DNA of 64,000 nt, taken from Gordonia sediminis. Lineage in GTDB: Bacteria > Actinomycetota > Actinomycetes > Mycobacteriales > Mycobacteriaceae. The first letter of the stretch is position 1; each line of letters opens with the position of its first letter. The translations under genes and the position numbers were made by a program. The stretch spans positions 1-64,000 of the forward strand of contig RZUM01000014.1 in assembly GCA_004193205.1 (NCBI GenBank), written 5' to 3'. Shown here piece after piece: positions 9,569-19,041 of this stretch. Below the pieces are notes generated by a model. That model did not search any database and had not been told where the DNA came from. It saw only the letters and a program-made list of their open reading frames with translations.

Positions 9569-10606
9569 CTACGCGTTCTCGTCGGCACTCAGCGTGACCA
9601 CCATGTTCTGCTGTAGGAGTGGTCCACTCGTCGCATGTGCCACGGCGGCGGTCGCTCTGCCCGTGAGGATCTCGTGCGCCGCATAGCCGATTCGCTGTAG
9701 TCCGGCCGAGAACAGCGAGTTCCCGGCCAGCGTTCCACCGGACGGGTTGATGCGCGCCGACGCGGGCAGCCGCAGAGCGTTGCGCACGATCAGTTCCTGG
9801 TGGGTGAACGGCGCGCCGATCTCGGCCACGTCGACGGCGCGGCTGCGGTCACCGAAGGCGGTGTCGGCGGCCAGCGCCGTCGACGGCGACACGGTGAGGT
9901 CGCGGGCACCGAAGTTCGGGCTGTCGATGCGGTGGTCCCAGCCGGTCACGAACGCCGGGTTGGCCACCAGCTCGCGTGCCCGCCGTTCGCCGGCGATGAC
10001 GACGGCCGCAGCGGCGTCGGTATAGGGCGCGATGTCGTGGGCGCGAAGCGGATCCGCGACATAATCGGCGGCCAGCAGGTCCTCGACCGACGCTCCGGTG
10101 GTCCGCGCCGCGACCGCGGCCATGTCCGCCTCGGTCCACGTTCCGGCGTCGAGGCCGGCGCGGGCCTGCAGGGCGGCCAGCGAGCGGGCGTGGGGCCACA
10201 GCGGCGCGACGGTGTAGGGATCGGTCTGCATCGCGAGAGTGAGGTCGATGTCGCCGGCGGTCGGCTTGCCGAACCCGTAGGCCAGCGCGAGATCGACCTC
10301 GCCGGTGGCGATCTTCACCCACGCCTCATACAGCGCCCACGCCCCGTCCATCTCGACGTGCGATTCGTTGATCGGTGGCATCGCGCCGATCGAGTCGATC
10401 GCCGAGATGAACGAGAATGCTCGTCCGGCAAGGTAATCCGACGATCCGCTGCACCAGAACTCGATGTCGGTGCGGGAGATGCCGAGGTCGGCGTAGAGCT
10501 TGTCGAAACACGGGATCAGCATCTCGACACCGTTGGTGGTGCCGTGGGTCCCGACAACATTCGGACTGTGTGCGAACCCGACGATCGCGATCCGGGGGAG
10601 AGTCAC
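9569..10606 (-). CDS. ltp4: Thiolase-like lipid-transfer protein Ltp4
   Basis: A 345-residue thiolase-fold protein related to M. tuberculosis Rv3522 (IAIVGFAHSPNVVGTHGTTN at the start; ARINPSGGTLAGNSLFSAGL near the end). The classic thiolase active-site cysteine context CGS is not seen, as expected for the lipid-transfer/aldolase branch. It lies between the DUF35/OB-fold gene (29 bp upstream) and ltp3 (14 bp downstream) in one minus-strand operon led by a KstR box at 11680. Its likely role is side-chain C-C bond cleavage together with the DUF35 protein (inference from the Ltp2-ChsH2 complex). Confidence 0.82.
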   Translation of the reverse strand: MTLPRIAIVGFAHSPNVVGTHGTTNGVEMLIPCFDKLYADLGISRTDIEFWCSGSSDYLAGRAFSFISAIDSIGAMPPINESHVEMDGAWALYEAWVKIATGEVDLALAYGFGKPTAGDIDLTLAMQTDPYTVAPLWPHARSLAALQARAGLDAGTWTEADMAAVAARTTGASVEDLLAADYVADPLRAHDIAPYTDAAAAVVIAGERRARELVANPAFVTGWDHRIDSPNFGARDLTVSPSTALAADTAFGDRSRAVDVAEIGAPFTHQELIVRNALRLPASARINPSGGTLAGNSLFSAGLQRIGYAAHEILTGRATAAVAHATSGPLLQQNMVVTLSADENA

Positions 10607-10635
10607 AGGTACTCCTTGGGTGAGGGGGACGGAGG

Positions 10636-11670
10636 TCAGAGATGATCCCGGTAGGTCTCGTAGTCGGCGTCGGGTTCACCGGTCGGGGCGAAGTGACTGA
10701 TGTTGCCGATCGAGTGATCCCACTGTTCCTCGGGCAGCCAGACGGCCTTGACCCGCATACCCATTCGGACCTCGTCGGCTGCACAGTCGAGGATGAGGTG
10801 CAGGAATCCGATATCGGCTCCGTCGAGCAGCACGTAGGCGGCCACATACGGCGGCTCGATCTGCTGACCGCGGAACGGCACGTTGACGATGCAGAACGTG
10901 GTCACGATCCCGGTGTCGGGCAGTTCCACCCGCTCGACGGCCGGCGCCCCGTCGGCCGGGCTGACCTTGCGCGGCGGGAAGTAGACACGGCCGGCGTCGA
11001 CACCGGTTCGAATGCGTGAACCGTAGAGTTTCCCCACCTTGAGGCCTTCGAGGTACCAGGACTCCTCTTCGGTGGCGGCATGGGTGATCTCGGTGGTGAT
11101 CGGAGTGGGGATCACGACGAGCTCGTCGTCGGGGTTCTCGGCCTCGTTGGCGGGTACCGCCTCGGGGACCTCGCCCGGCGAGAAGTAGGCGATGTCGTCG
11201 ATCCGGCCGGTGCGGGCGGGCCGCCAAACCGCATGCACACGCAGGCCGGTGGCGATGTCGGCGGGCGAATCCACCCGCACCACATGCAGCATCGCGGTGT
11301 CGGCCCCGTCGAGTCGGATCAACGCCCACGCGAACGGGACGTCGAGTGGTTGCGGCGCAGCCGGTTCCGGTTGCCAGGACCAGGTAACCACGGTCCCGGT
11401 CGCGGCGACGTCGACGATGTCGGTGGTCGGTGCGCCGCCGACCGGGTCGAACTCCACCGGAGGTACCGACACGGTGCCGTCACTGCCCTTCGACCCGACG
11501 ATGCGCCCGCCACGCAGGGCGAGCGCGAACTGGCTGCCCACCGGGCCGAGCGACCGCTTGTAGTCGAACGAGTTCCGCAGCGGCGCGGTCAGGATCGGGG
11601 ACTCCGGGTCGGGGACGGCCGCGACGGGGCTGTCGGCGGCCGGTCGGGGTGCAGTTGTGCTCGTGCTCAC
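10636..11670 (-). CDS. Double DUF35/OB-fold protein (Rv3521-like)
   Basis: A 344-residue protein with two copies of the DUF35 OB-fold unit. The repeats are visible as APLRNSFDYKRSLGPVGSQF...VYVPP-like segments in the first half and KVGKLYGSRIRTGVDAGRVY...RVYFPPRK in the second, each followed by a beta-rich acyl-CoA-binding-type domain. DUF35 proteins pair with thiolase-like Ltp proteins to form retro-aldolases (family knowledge). The GTG at 11670 is preferred because the KstR box at 11680-11693 must lie upstream; the longer ATG start at 11748 would run through it. It is the first gene of the operon with ltp4 and ltp3. Confidence 0.82.
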   Translation of the reverse strand: MSTSTTAPRPAADSPVAAVPDPESPILTAPLRNSFDYKRSLGPVGSQFALALRGGRIVGSKGSDGTVSVPPVEFDPVGGAPTTDIVDVAATGTVVTWSWQPEPAAPQPLDVPFAWALIRLDGADTAMLHVVRVDSPADIATGLRVHAVWRPARTGRIDDIAYFSPGEVPEAVPANEAENPDDELVVIPTPITTEITHAATEEESWYLEGLKVGKLYGSRIRTGVDAGRVYFPPRKVSPADGAPAVERVELPDTGIVTTFCIVNVPFRGQQIEPPYVAAYVLLDGADIGFLHLILDCAADEVRMGMRVKAVWLPEEQWDHSIGNISHFAPTGEPDADYETYRDHL

Positions 11671-11679
11671 GACTTCGAG

Positions 11680-11693
11680 TAGAACACGTTCTA
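11680..11693. promoter_or_regulatory. KstR-like box 4
   Basis: TAGAACACGTTCTA is a full match to the KstR consensus, 9 bp upstream of the GTG of the DUF35 gene. It should control the DUF35-ltp4-ltp3 operon. A remnant of a divergent F420-oxidoreductase gene lies on its other side. Confidence 0.85.
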
Positions 11694-11708
11694 GTATTGG
11701 GGCACAAG

Positions 11709-11816
11709 GTGCCCTGGTACGGGCGGCCGTTCGCCAAGCCCCTGGCACGCACCCGCGAGTGCGTCCGGCTGGTCCGCGACGTCGCGACTAACCGCCGACT
11801 CGCGACGCCGGTGTGA
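11709..11816 (+). pseudogene. Remnant of an Rv3520c-type F420-dependent oxidoreductase
   Basis: The plus strand in this 118-bp gap reads VPWYGRPFAKPLARTRECVR followed by LVRDV. This closely resembles the WYG-x-PF-x-KPLARTREY-x-x-I-V-R-x-V segment of LLM-class oxidoreductases like M. tuberculosis Rv3520c, which there lies beside the DUF35 gene. No start, N-terminal half or C-terminal half is present; the frame ends at TGA 11814. It looks like a deletion remnant of the divergent gene, with its neighbour across the KstR box kept. The call rests on about 23 residues. Confidence 0.55.
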
Positions 11817-13221
11817 CCTCGCTGTGGTGGCGGCGCGTCAGAGCGAGCTCGAATCCCCTGGGCACCATGGTGAGTCGCTCGTCGACGCTCAGCTCGTAGT
11901 CGGGGTCGGCGGTCAGGTCGTAGCGGTGCAGGAGTGCGGCGAGCACCAGCACGGCCTCGTGGAGGGCGAACTGCCGTCCGATGCAGGCGCGGGCACCGGT
12001 GCCGAACGGTTGGTAGCTGTGCGCCGGACGCTTCTTCACATCGGCGGGCAGGAAGCGGTCCGGGTCGTAGACGTCGGGGTTGTCCCACACCGTCGGATCG
12101 CGGTGGACGAGGCCCAGCATGATCACCGCCCAGTCCTGCGGCCGCATCCGGTAGAGGCCACCGAGCGTGGTGTCGGCCCGCGGACCGCGCGCGAATGCCG
12201 GCACCGTCGGCCAGATGCGCAGCGCTTCGTCGAGGGCGCGCCGGATGTACCGGAACTTCGCCACGTGCTCGAAGGTCGGCATCGCCTCCGGGTCGGTGCC
12301 GAGGATCTCGTCGGCCTCGCGGCGGGCCTGCGCCAGGCACTCCGGATTGCGGGACAGGTAGTAGAGCGTGAAGGACAAGGCGCCCGAAGTGGTTTCGTGG
12401 CCGGCGACGAGGAAGGTGAGGATCTGCCGGCGGATGTTCTCCGGCGACAGCCGTTCCCCGGTGTCCGGGTGTGCCACACCGAGCATGATGCCGAGCAGGT
12501 CGCTGCGGTCGTCGGTCCCGGCGCGTTCGGCGATCAGCTCATCGAGCACCCCGTCGACGTAGGCCTGTGCGGATGCGTTGCGGCGGTCGAGGAATCGACC
12601 CAGGAGCCGACCGCCCGGCGCCGTCAACAACGCTCCCTTGCGTCGGCTGGTCTGCAACGCCCGGATCATTGCGCCGACGAACGGATGCGGTTGGGCGGTG
12701 CGGAAGGATCCGAAGTCGTGGCTGAACGCGGTGCGACTGAGCGTCTCCATGGTCAGCTTCGTCATGTCCCGGGACACGTCGACCGGTCCGCCGCGGCGAT
12801 CCCAGTAGTCGAAGAGTTCGCGGGCCGTGCCGAGCATCGTCGGGTGATACGAACGCATTGCCGGCTTCGTGAATGCAGGCGCCAGGAGCTCGTGTGCCAG
12901 TTGCCAGTTCGGCTCGTCGTTGTACGCGGTGAACAGGCCGTCACCGGCATAGTGGCGCAGCGCGACGATCGCCGGCGGCAGGGCCTTGCAGAAACGGCTC
13001 TCGTCACACAGCTCGGCGGTGAGCTCAGCTGATGCGACGAAGACGAATTTCTGCCGAAAGATCTGCGACTCGAAGATCGGCCCGAGCGTGGCACCCCAGT
13101 CGAGCACGCTGAGAATCGGGCTGCGCGGATCCACTGCCCGCAGATCGCCGACGAACCGCCTGCGTCCCTCGTGGTGGGGAAAGGACTGACCCGACCAATC
13201 GTTCCTCAATGGCCTGCGCAC
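11788..13221 (-). CDS. Cytochrome P450, BM3-like heme domain without reductase
   Basis: A 477-residue P450 resembling the heme domain of Bacillus CYP102 (BM3) far more than the sterol P450s: CDESRFCKAL, AGDGLFTAYND, FLVAGHETTSGALSFTLYYL, the ExxR EALR before IWPTVPAF, and FGTGARACIGRQFALHEAVL at the heme cysteine. BM3-type enzymes hydroxylate fatty acids, but this protein stops after the heme domain, so an external reductase is needed. The start is set at GTG 13221, 32 bp after the stop of the preceding LLM gene, where homology begins; the longer frame to 13503 runs antisense through that gene. It sits in an echA19/LLM operon where M. tuberculosis has CYP142. Confidence 0.85.
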   Translation of the reverse strand: MRRPLRNDWSGQSFPHHEGRRRFVGDLRAVDPRSPILSVLDWGATLGPIFESQIFRQKFVFVASAELTAELCDESRFCKALPPAIVALRHYAGDGLFTAYNDEPNWQLAHELLAPAFTKPAMRSYHPTMLGTARELFDYWDRRGGPVDVSRDMTKLTMETLSRTAFSHDFGSFRTAQPHPFVGAMIRALQTSRRKGALLTAPGGRLLGRFLDRRNASAQAYVDGVLDELIAERAGTDDRSDLLGIMLGVAHPDTGERLSPENIRRQILTFLVAGHETTSGALSFTLYYLSRNPECLAQARREADEILGTDPEAMPTFEHVAKFRYIRRALDEALRIWPTVPAFARGPRADTTLGGLYRMRPQDWAVIMLGLVHRDPTVWDNPDVYDPDRFLPADVKKRPAHSYQPFGTGARACIGRQFALHEAVLVLAALLHRYDLTADPDYELSVDERLTMVPRGFELALTRRHHSEVTPASRVGG

Positions 13222-13253
13222 ACCTGCGACCTTGCGCTGCCCGTCCGCGGCTG

Positions 13254-14267
13254 TCAAACGCGGGCGTCCGCGGTCAGTTCGCCGACGAGCGCGGCCATCG
13301 TGTCGTCGGCCATCGGGAACGCCTGGTACAGGCCGACCTCGTCGGCCACTCCGGCGGTCCGTGTGCGGATCTTCTGCGCCACCTCGGTGGGGGTACCGCG
13401 GGCGACGAAGGTGTCGAGCACGTCGTCGTCGATCAGCGCGCCCATCTCCGCCCAACGTCCCTGTTTGGACAACCGGTTCAGCTCGGTCTGCAGATCGCCC
13501 CACCCGTGCAGCTCGAGCACCGGCCGATACGCGGGCGTGGAGCCGTAGAAAGAGAGCAACCGGCGGGCCGCATCGTCGGCGATCGTGCGTTCGGGGTCGT
13601 CGAGCCCGGTGGCCACGATCACCTCCGGGATGACGGCGAAGTCCTCCCGCGCGCGACCCGCATCGGCGAGACCGGCGTCCACCCGCGGCAGCATCGCCTC
13701 ACGCACGAACCGGTCGGTGGTGAACGGCATGACCAGCAGGCCGTCCGCCGACGACGCGACCGCCCGGGTCAGGCGCGGGCCGAGCGCGCCGACGAGGATC
13801 GGCGGCGGCCCGAACGGATTCGGTCCGGGCGAGAAGGTCGGGGTCATCAGGCGGTGGGTGAAGAACTCGCCGCGGAAATCCAGGCGGGTGCCGTTCTGCC
13901 AGCAGTCGAAGATCGCGCGCAGCGCGGCCACGTACTCGGTCATCCGGCGGACCGGGTGGTCGAACTCGGTGCCGAACCGCTTCTCGATCTGCGTGCGGAT
14001 CTGGGTACCCAACCCGAGCCGGAAACGGCCACCGCTGAGCAGCTGCAGGTCATGGGCCTGATGTGCCACGTGAATCGGGTTGCGCGGGAAGGCGATCGCG
14101 ACGTTGGTCATCAGGTCGAGTCCGTCGACCGCCGACGCCAAGGTGAGCGGAGTGAAGACGTCGTGCGGGCCCTCGAAGGTGAACACCCCGCCGACGCCCC
14201 GCTCGTACAGGCCGCGGGCGCGGACTGCGGCGTCCTGCGGCCCGAACAATGCCGTCCAGACCTTCAT
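13254..14267 (-). CDS. LLM-class F420-dependent oxidoreductase (MSMEG_2256 family)
   Basis: A 337-residue luciferase-like TIM-barrel enzyme of the TIGR03617 type: FEGPHDVFTPLTLA, AFPRNPIHVAHQAHDLQLLS, GGRFRLGLGTQIRTQIEKRF, and a long FYGSTPAYRPVLELHGWGDL stretch. These proteins use cofactor F420 for hydride transfer (family knowledge). It lies 27 bp downstream of echA19 and 32 bp upstream of the BM3-like P450, so all three are likely co-transcribed from the KstR box at 15162. The substrate is unknown; a steroid or acyl-CoA intermediate fits the context. Confidence 0.85.
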   Translation of the reverse strand: MKVWTALFGPQDAAVRARGLYERGVGGVFTFEGPHDVFTPLTLASAVDGLDLMTNVAIAFPRNPIHVAHQAHDLQLLSGGRFRLGLGTQIRTQIEKRFGTEFDHPVRRMTEYVAALRAIFDCWQNGTRLDFRGEFFTHRLMTPTFSPGPNPFGPPPILVGALGPRLTRAVASSADGLLVMPFTTDRFVREAMLPRVDAGLADAGRAREDFAVIPEVIVATGLDDPERTIADDAARRLLSFYGSTPAYRPVLELHGWGDLQTELNRLSKQGRWAEMGALIDDDVLDTFVARGTPTEVAQKIRTRTAGVADEVGLYQAFPMADDTMAALVGELTADARV

Positions 14268-14294
14268 CGTCTCCCCTTCGTCAGGCTGTCGACG

Positions 14295-15116
14295 TCACCG
14301 ACCGGTGAATCTCGGGGTCTGCTTCTCCGCGAACGCCTTCGGCCCCACCTTGGCGTCATTGCTCTTGAACACCGCTATACCGAGCTTCGACTCCACCTCG
14401 AAGGCGTCGAGTTCGTGCATACCCTCGGTGTCACGCATCGTCTTCAGGATCGCCTGTACCGCGAGCGGCCCGTTGGCGGCGATGGTGTCGGCGATCTGGA
14501 GGGCCTTGTCGAGGGCCGAACCATCGGGCACCACGTAACCGATCAGCCCGTACTCCTTCGCCTCGGCGGCGGTGATGTGCCGCCCGGTCAGCAACAGGTC
14601 GGCCGCGACGGTGTACGGGATCTGCCGCGGCAGTCGAACGGCGCTGCCACCCAACGGGAACAGGCCCCACCGGGCCTCGGCCACCCCGAACTTGGCGCTC
14701 TCTGAGGCGACGCGGATGTCGGTGCCCTGCAGGATCTCGGTGCCGCCCGCGATCGCCGGGCCCTCGACCGCGGCGATCAGCGGCTTGGTCAGGCGCCGGC
14801 CCTTGAGCAGTGCCGGCAGGCGCGCCGGATTCCACGTCCCCTGATCGACCGTGTCGCCCGGGGAGTTCTTGTTCATCACCTTGAGGTCCATCCCGGCGCA
14901 GAAGGCGCCGCCGGCCCCGGTCAGCACGGCCACGCGGATATCGGGATCGTCGTCGACCCGGTCCCAGGCCTCGACCATGATCGCCATCATCTCCGCCGAC
15001 AGCGCGTTACGCGCCTCGGGACGGTTCATGGTGACGATGAGGACGTGGCCGCGTTGCTCGACGAGGCAATCAGGGGACCGGTCGGTGGCAGGGCCGGAAC
15101 CGGCAAGTGTGGTCAT
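14295..15116 (-). CDS. echA19: Enoyl-CoA hydratase EchA19
   Basis: A 273-residue crotonase-fold enzyme. The oxyanion-hole segment [13 protein letters not shown] and the second active-site region [20 protein letters not shown] are clear, with the [10 protein letters not shown] motif before them. EchA19 hydrates steroid enoyl-CoAs after the first dehydrogenation of the C5 side chain (family knowledge). The start is the ATG at 15116 with GAGGGACG just upstream; an ATG at 15188 would run through the KstR box and into the divergent fadD19 start. It is divergent from fadD19, as in M. tuberculosis. Confidence 0.9.
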   Translation of the reverse strand: MTTLAGSGPATDRSPDCLVEQRGHVLIVTMNRPEARNALSAEMMAIMVEAWDRVDDDPDIRVAVLTGAGGAFCAGMDLKVMNKNSPGDTVDQGTWNPARLPALLKGRRLTKPLIAAVEGPAIAGGTEILQGTDIRVASESAKFGVAEARWGLFPLGGSAVRLPRQIPYTVAADLLLTGRHITAAEAKEYGLIGYVVPDGSALDKALQIADTIAANGPLAVQAILKTMRDTEGMHELDAFEVESKLGIAVFKSNDAKVGPKAFAEKQTPRFTGR

Positions 15117-15161
15117 CGTCGTCCCTCGCGAAATCGTGCGTGATTGCTCCTTGCCCGAAAC

Positions 15162-15175
15162 GATAACACGTTCTA
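15162..15175. promoter_or_regulatory. KstR-like box 5 (echA19/fadD19)
   Basis: GATAACACGTTCTA matches the KstR consensus except at the first base. It lies in the 70-bp gap between the divergent echA19 and fadD19 starts, 11 bp before the fadD19 ATG, so fadD19 has a very short leader. Confidence 0.65.
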
Positions 15176-15186
15176 ATTTTGATGCC

Positions 15187-16830
15187 ATGGCCTATACGAT
15201 TGCCGACCTGATCGAGCATGCCGTCGATCTCGTGCCCGACCGCGTAGCCCTCGAATCCGACGGGGTGTCGCGGACCTACGCCGAACTCGAGGCGCGGTCC
15301 AACGCGCTCGCCCACACGTTGCGTGAACTCGGTGTGCGTCCGGGGGATCGGGTGGGGTTGTACAGCAGGAACACGGTCGAGGCGGTCGAGGCGATGGTCG
15401 CGATCTTCAAGGCGCGGGCGGTAATGGTCAACGTCAACTACCGGTATGTGGAGCACGAGCTCGAACACATCTTCGCCGACTCGCAGATGTCGGTGCTGAT
15501 CCACGAACGGCGCTACACCGATCGGGTGTGCCACAGGTTGCCCCAGGCGCCATCGATCAGGCAGCGGATTGTCATCGAGGATGGGTCGGACGCGGACCCC
15601 GACTGCGGGGATCAAGACGGTGCCATTCGCTTCGAGGATGCGATCGCCGCATCGTCGACCGAGCGGGATTTCGAGGCGCGCACCGACGACGACCTCTACA
15701 TGCTCTACACCGGCGGCACCACCGGACGGCCGAAAGGTGTGGTGTGGCGACAGGTCGACGTCTGGCGGGTGCTCGGCGGCGGAATCGACTGGTACACAAG
15801 CACACCGGTGGCGGACGAATGGCAGCTCGCGCGCGAGGGTGCGGCCGGTGGTCAACTCGTCCGGTTCCCGATCCCGCCGTTCATCCACGGCGGCTCCCAG
15901 TGGGCGGTGTTCCAGGCCCTGTTCGGCGGGGGCAAGGCCGTGGTCTATCCCGAGTTCAGCGGTCACCTGGTGTGGGAGATCGTCGAGCGGCACGGGGTGA
16001 ACGTCATCTTCATCACCGGAGATGCCATGGGACGCCCCATGATCGACGCGCTGGCGGAGAACGACGACCATGACCTGTCGAGCGTCCTGTCGATCGCTTC
16101 GTCGGCGGCGCTGTTCTCACCGAGTGTCAAGGAGCAGTTCGTCGACCGATTCCCCAACGCCATCGTCATCGACGCGATCGGGTCGTCGGAGACCGGGTTC
16201 GGCGGACTGGGTGTCGTCGCGAAGGGCACCCCGCACACCGGCGGGCCGCGGGTGAAGGCCGACAGCGAGACCCATGTCCTGCGCGACGACGGCACCCCGG
16301 TGGAGCCGGGAAGCGGTGAGGTCGGGATGCTCGCGCGCAGCGGGCACATCCCGCTGCGCTATCACAACGACCCGGACAAGTCGGCGAAGACGTTCAAACA
16401 GTGGGGTGGCGTCCGGTATTCGCTGCCCGGCGATTTCGCCCGGGTGGAGGCCGACGGCACGATCACGATGCTCGGCCGGGGTTCGGTGTCGATCAACACC
16501 GGCGGCGAAAAGGTGTTCCCCGAGGAGGTCGAGGGTGCGCTCAAGGCACATCCGGACGTCTTCGACACCGTCGTCGTCGGGGTCCCCGACGACCGGTTCG
16601 GGCAACGTGTGGCCGCGGTCGTCGCCACCCGCGACGGTGTGCGTCCCTCGCTCGCCGAGCTGAACGACGTCGTCCGCAAGGAACTCGCCGGCTACAAATG
16701 CCCGCGCAGCGTCTGGTTCGTCGAGGAGATCAAGCGGTCCCCGGCGGGTAAACCCGACTACCGGTGGGGTGCCGGCATCACCCAGGAGCGTCCCGCCGAC
16801 GAGGCGCTCATCACTCCGGAGGGGAACTGA
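15187..16830 (+). CDS. fadD19: Steroid C26/C27 acyl-CoA synthetase FadD19
   Basis: A 547-residue adenylate-forming enzyme. The AMP-binding P-loop [12 protein letters not shown] is at about residues 177-188, the [10 protein letters not shown] acceptor motif near 335, and the C-terminal lysine motif [11 protein letters not shown] near 525. It matches M. tuberculosis FadD19, which activates 3-oxo-cholest-4-en-26-oate with CoA to allow side-chain beta-oxidation (family knowledge). The ATG at 15187 gives the native start [19 protein letters not shown]; upstream frame up to 14851 is antisense to echA19. The next gene begins one base after its stop. Confidence 0.92.
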   Translation: MAYTIADLIEHAVDLVPDRVALESDGVSRTYAELEARSNALAHTLRELGVRPGDRVGLYSRNTVEAVEAMVAIFKARAVMVNVNYRYVEHELEHIFADSQMSVLIHERRYTDRVCHRLPQAPSIRQRIVIEDGSDADPDCGDQDGAIRFEDAIAASSTERDFEARTDDDLYMLYTGGTTGRPKGVVWRQVDVWRVLGGGIDWYTSTPVADEWQLAREGAAGGQLVRFPIPPFIHGGSQWAVFQALFGGGKAVVYPEFSGHLVWEIVERHGVNVIFITGDAMGRPMIDALAENDDHDLSSVLSIASSAALFSPSVKEQFVDRFPNAIVIDAIGSSETGFGGLGVVAKGTPHTGGPRVKADSETHVLRDDGTPVEPGSGEVGMLARSGHIPLRYHNDPDKSAKTFKQWGGVRYSLPGDFARVEADGTITMLGRGSVSINTGGEKVFPEEVEGALKAHPDVFDTVVVGVPDDRFGQRVAAVVATRDGVRPSLAELNDVVRKELAGYKCPRSVWFVEEIKRSPAGKPDYRWGAGITQERPADEALITPEGN

Positions 16831-16831
16831 C

Positions 16832-17980
16832 ATGCATACCGAACTCGCCGATCGTTTCGGCATCAACTATCCGATCTTCGGGTTCACTCCGAGCCAGGAC
16901 GTGGCCGCGGCGATCAGCCGCGCCGGCGGGTTCGGGGTGCTCGGCTGTGTCCGATTCAACGACACCGACGAACTCGACGACGTGCTCGAATGGATGCACG
17001 AGAACACCGACGGGCGCCCGTTCGGCGTCGACGTGGTGATGCCCGCGAAAATCCCGACCGAGGGCAGCAAGACCGACCTCGCGTCGATGATCCCGCCCGA
17101 GCACAAGGCTTTCGTGGAACGCACCCTCGATGATCTGGGCGTGCCGCCCCTGCCCAACGGTGAGCGGGTGGACGCCGGTGTGCTGGGCTGGCTGCATTCG
17201 GTGGCCCGTTCGCACGTGGACGTCTCGATGGAGCACGCGCGAAAGTACGGTCAGATCAAGCTGATCGCAAACGCTCTCGGATCGCCGCCTGCGGATGTCA
17301 TCCAGCTCGCGCACGACGACGGCGTACTGGTGGCCGCACTGGCGGGCGCGAAAGAGCATGCGCGCCATCATGTCGACGCCGGCGTTGACATCGTCATCGC
17401 CCAGGGCTACGAGGGCGGCGGGCACACCGGCGAGGTGACGTCGATGATCCTGTGGCCCGAACTCGTCGACGCCGTCGGTGACGAGGCCCCGGTGCTCGCG
17501 GCCGGTGGTGTCGGCAGCGGGCGGCAGATGGCCGCAGCGATAGCCCTTGGTGCGCAGGGGGTCTGGATGGGCACATACTGGCTGACGGCGGCTGAGTACC
17601 GACTCGGGATGGAGCCGGATGCGCAGGGGCCGTCGACGGTGCAGAAGGCTCTGCTCAAGGCGACGTCGCGGGATACCGTGCGCCGCCGCATCTACTCCGG
17701 CAAACCCGCCCGACTGCTCAAAACGAGATGGACCGACGCATGGGATGCACCAGGCGCGCCGGAACCGTTGCCGATGCCGTTGCAGAACCTGCTCGTCGCG
17801 GAGGCCCACACCCGGATCTCGCGTGCCGACGATCCTGACGTGGTCGCCATGCCCGCGGGTCAGATCGTCGGCCGCTGCAACGAGATCACTCCCGTCGCGG
17901 ACCTGATCGCCGACCTCGTCGACGAATACGAGCGCGCGGTGGCGCGGATGAACGCCACGTTGGCGACACCGGTGAGCTGA
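16832..17980 (+). CDS. NAD(P)H-dependent flavin oxidoreductase (nitronate monooxygenase family)
   Basis: A 382-residue FMN-binding TIM-barrel protein. Features are INYPIFGFTPSQDVAAAISR at the N-terminus, AQGYEGGGHTGEVTSMILWP in the middle, and LAAGGVGSGRQMAAAIALGAQGVWMGT as the FMN phosphate site. Family members include nitronate monooxygenases, enoyl reductases and the steroid-ring reductase IpdC (family knowledge). It follows fadD19 by one base, so it is in the KstR-controlled operon and a role in sterol catabolism is likely, but the reaction cannot be named from sequence. Confidence 0.82.
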   Translation: MHTELADRFGINYPIFGFTPSQDVAAAISRAGGFGVLGCVRFNDTDELDDVLEWMHENTDGRPFGVDVVMPAKIPTEGSKTDLASMIPPEHKAFVERTLDDLGVPPLPNGERVDAGVLGWLHSVARSHVDVSMEHARKYGQIKLIANALGSPPADVIQLAHDDGVLVAALAGAKEHARHHVDAGVDIVIAQGYEGGGHTGEVTSMILWPELVDAVGDEAPVLAAGGVGSGRQMAAAIALGAQGVWMGTYWLTAAEYRLGMEPDAQGPSTVQKALLKATSRDTVRRRIYSGKPARLLKTRWTDAWDAPGAPEPLPMPLQNLLVAEAHTRISRADDPDVVAMPAGQIVGRCNEITPVADLIADLVDEYERAVARMNATLATPVS

Positions 17981-18075
17981 ACGGGCGCGGGCGGGCCGGG
18001 CGCATCGGTGGCTGCACCGGCAGTTGACGTACGTGGTCAACTGGTCTGGACGGCGCTCCCGACGAACGGACTTCG

Positions 18076-18894
18076 ATGGCTCGCAATCAATTGACCCACA
18101 CCGTCGACCGCGTCACCGACAGCGACCTGTTCGAGCGTGCGGCTCGCGCCGGATATGTGGTCACCGGGCTGCTGCACCTGCTGATCGCCTACATCGTCCT
18201 GCGACTGGCGTTCGGTGACGGCGGCAACGCGGACAAGTCGGGCGCGTTGGCCGTGTTCGCAGGTGAACCGGGTGGGCCCCTCGTCCTGTGGTTCGCCGTC
18301 GCCGCGTTCGTGGCGCTGGCCCTGTGGCGTCTGGGCGAGGCGATCATCGGCGGCAAGGCCAATGAGCCCCGCTCCGACGACGACGGGCTCAGCGGGTGGT
18401 TCGATCGGGCCAAGGCGCTGTCGTTGTGTGTGGTGTACTTCGGACTGGCTTGGTCGGCAGCGAGTTTCGCGATGGGCAGCGGCGAGTCGACTGGCCGGCG
18501 GAACGCCGGCATGAGCGCGCGGCTGATGCAGCACACCGGCGGAAAGGTGGTTCTTGTCGTCGTCGGTCTCGGCATCATCGCGGTCGGCGGCTACTTCGTG
18601 TACAAGGGCGTGACCAAGAAATTCCTGGAAGACCTGCGCACGGGTGGGGGCAAGCTGGTGACGACGACCGGGGTCATCGGGTACGTGGCGAAGGGCAGCG
18701 TGCTGGCCGGTGCCGGCGTGTTGGTGATCGTGGCGGCCATCCGGGCAGATCCGTCGAAAGCTGCGGGCATGGATGCGGCGATCAAGACGCTCGCCGGGCT
18801 TCCTGCGGGTCAGATCCTGCTCATTCTCGGCGCCCTGGGCCTCGCGGCCTACGGCATATATTGTTTCGTGATGTCACGCTGGTCGCGTATGTAA
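18076..18894 (+). CDS. DUF1206 membrane protein
   Basis: A 272-residue integral membrane protein with six hydrophobic segments arranged as three repeats of two. Each repeat starts with a conserved pattern (ERAARAGYVVTGLLHLLIAY, FDRAKALSLCVVYFGLAWSA, TGVIGYVAKGSVLAGAGVLV), which is the DUF1206 signature. Function is unknown. It stands alone, 95 bp after the flavin oxidoreductase, and faces the DUF3800 gene across a hairpin region. Confidence 0.85.
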   Translation: MARNQLTHTVDRVTDSDLFERAARAGYVVTGLLHLLIAYIVLRLAFGDGGNADKSGALAVFAGEPGGPLVLWFAVAAFVALALWRLGEAIIGGKANEPRSDDDGLSGWFDRAKALSLCVVYFGLAWSAASFAMGSGESTGRRNAGMSARLMQHTGGKVVLVVVGLGIIAVGGYFVYKGVTKKFLEDLRTGGGKLVTTTGVIGYVAKGSVLAGAGVLVIVAAIRADPSKAAGMDAAIKTLAGLPAGQILLILGALGLAAYGIYCFVMSRWSRM

Positions 18895-19041
18895 CGCGCC
18901 CGCTGCCCTCGTCGAGTGGGCACGGCATTCCGTCGAGCGTGCGCAGAACTCGGTCGAGCGTGCGTGGCGGATCATCGTCCTGCCAAGCTGCGCACGGTGG
19001 ACGGATTCCGCGCACGGTGGATGCTGCGTGACATCTGCGGT

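Noticed and set aside
13222-13503. N-terminal extension of the BM3-like P450
   Set aside because: It lies antisense to the LLM oxidoreductase and has no similarity to P450s; homology begins near 13221.
18895-19020. Repeat of GTCGAGCGTGCG before the DUF3800 RNA
   Set aside because: CGTCGAGCGTGCGCAGAACT and GGTCGAGCGTGCGTGGCGG are two imperfect copies only, plus two CGCACGGTGGA copies. They are too few and short to call a repeat family, though they may belong to the RNA's upstream region.
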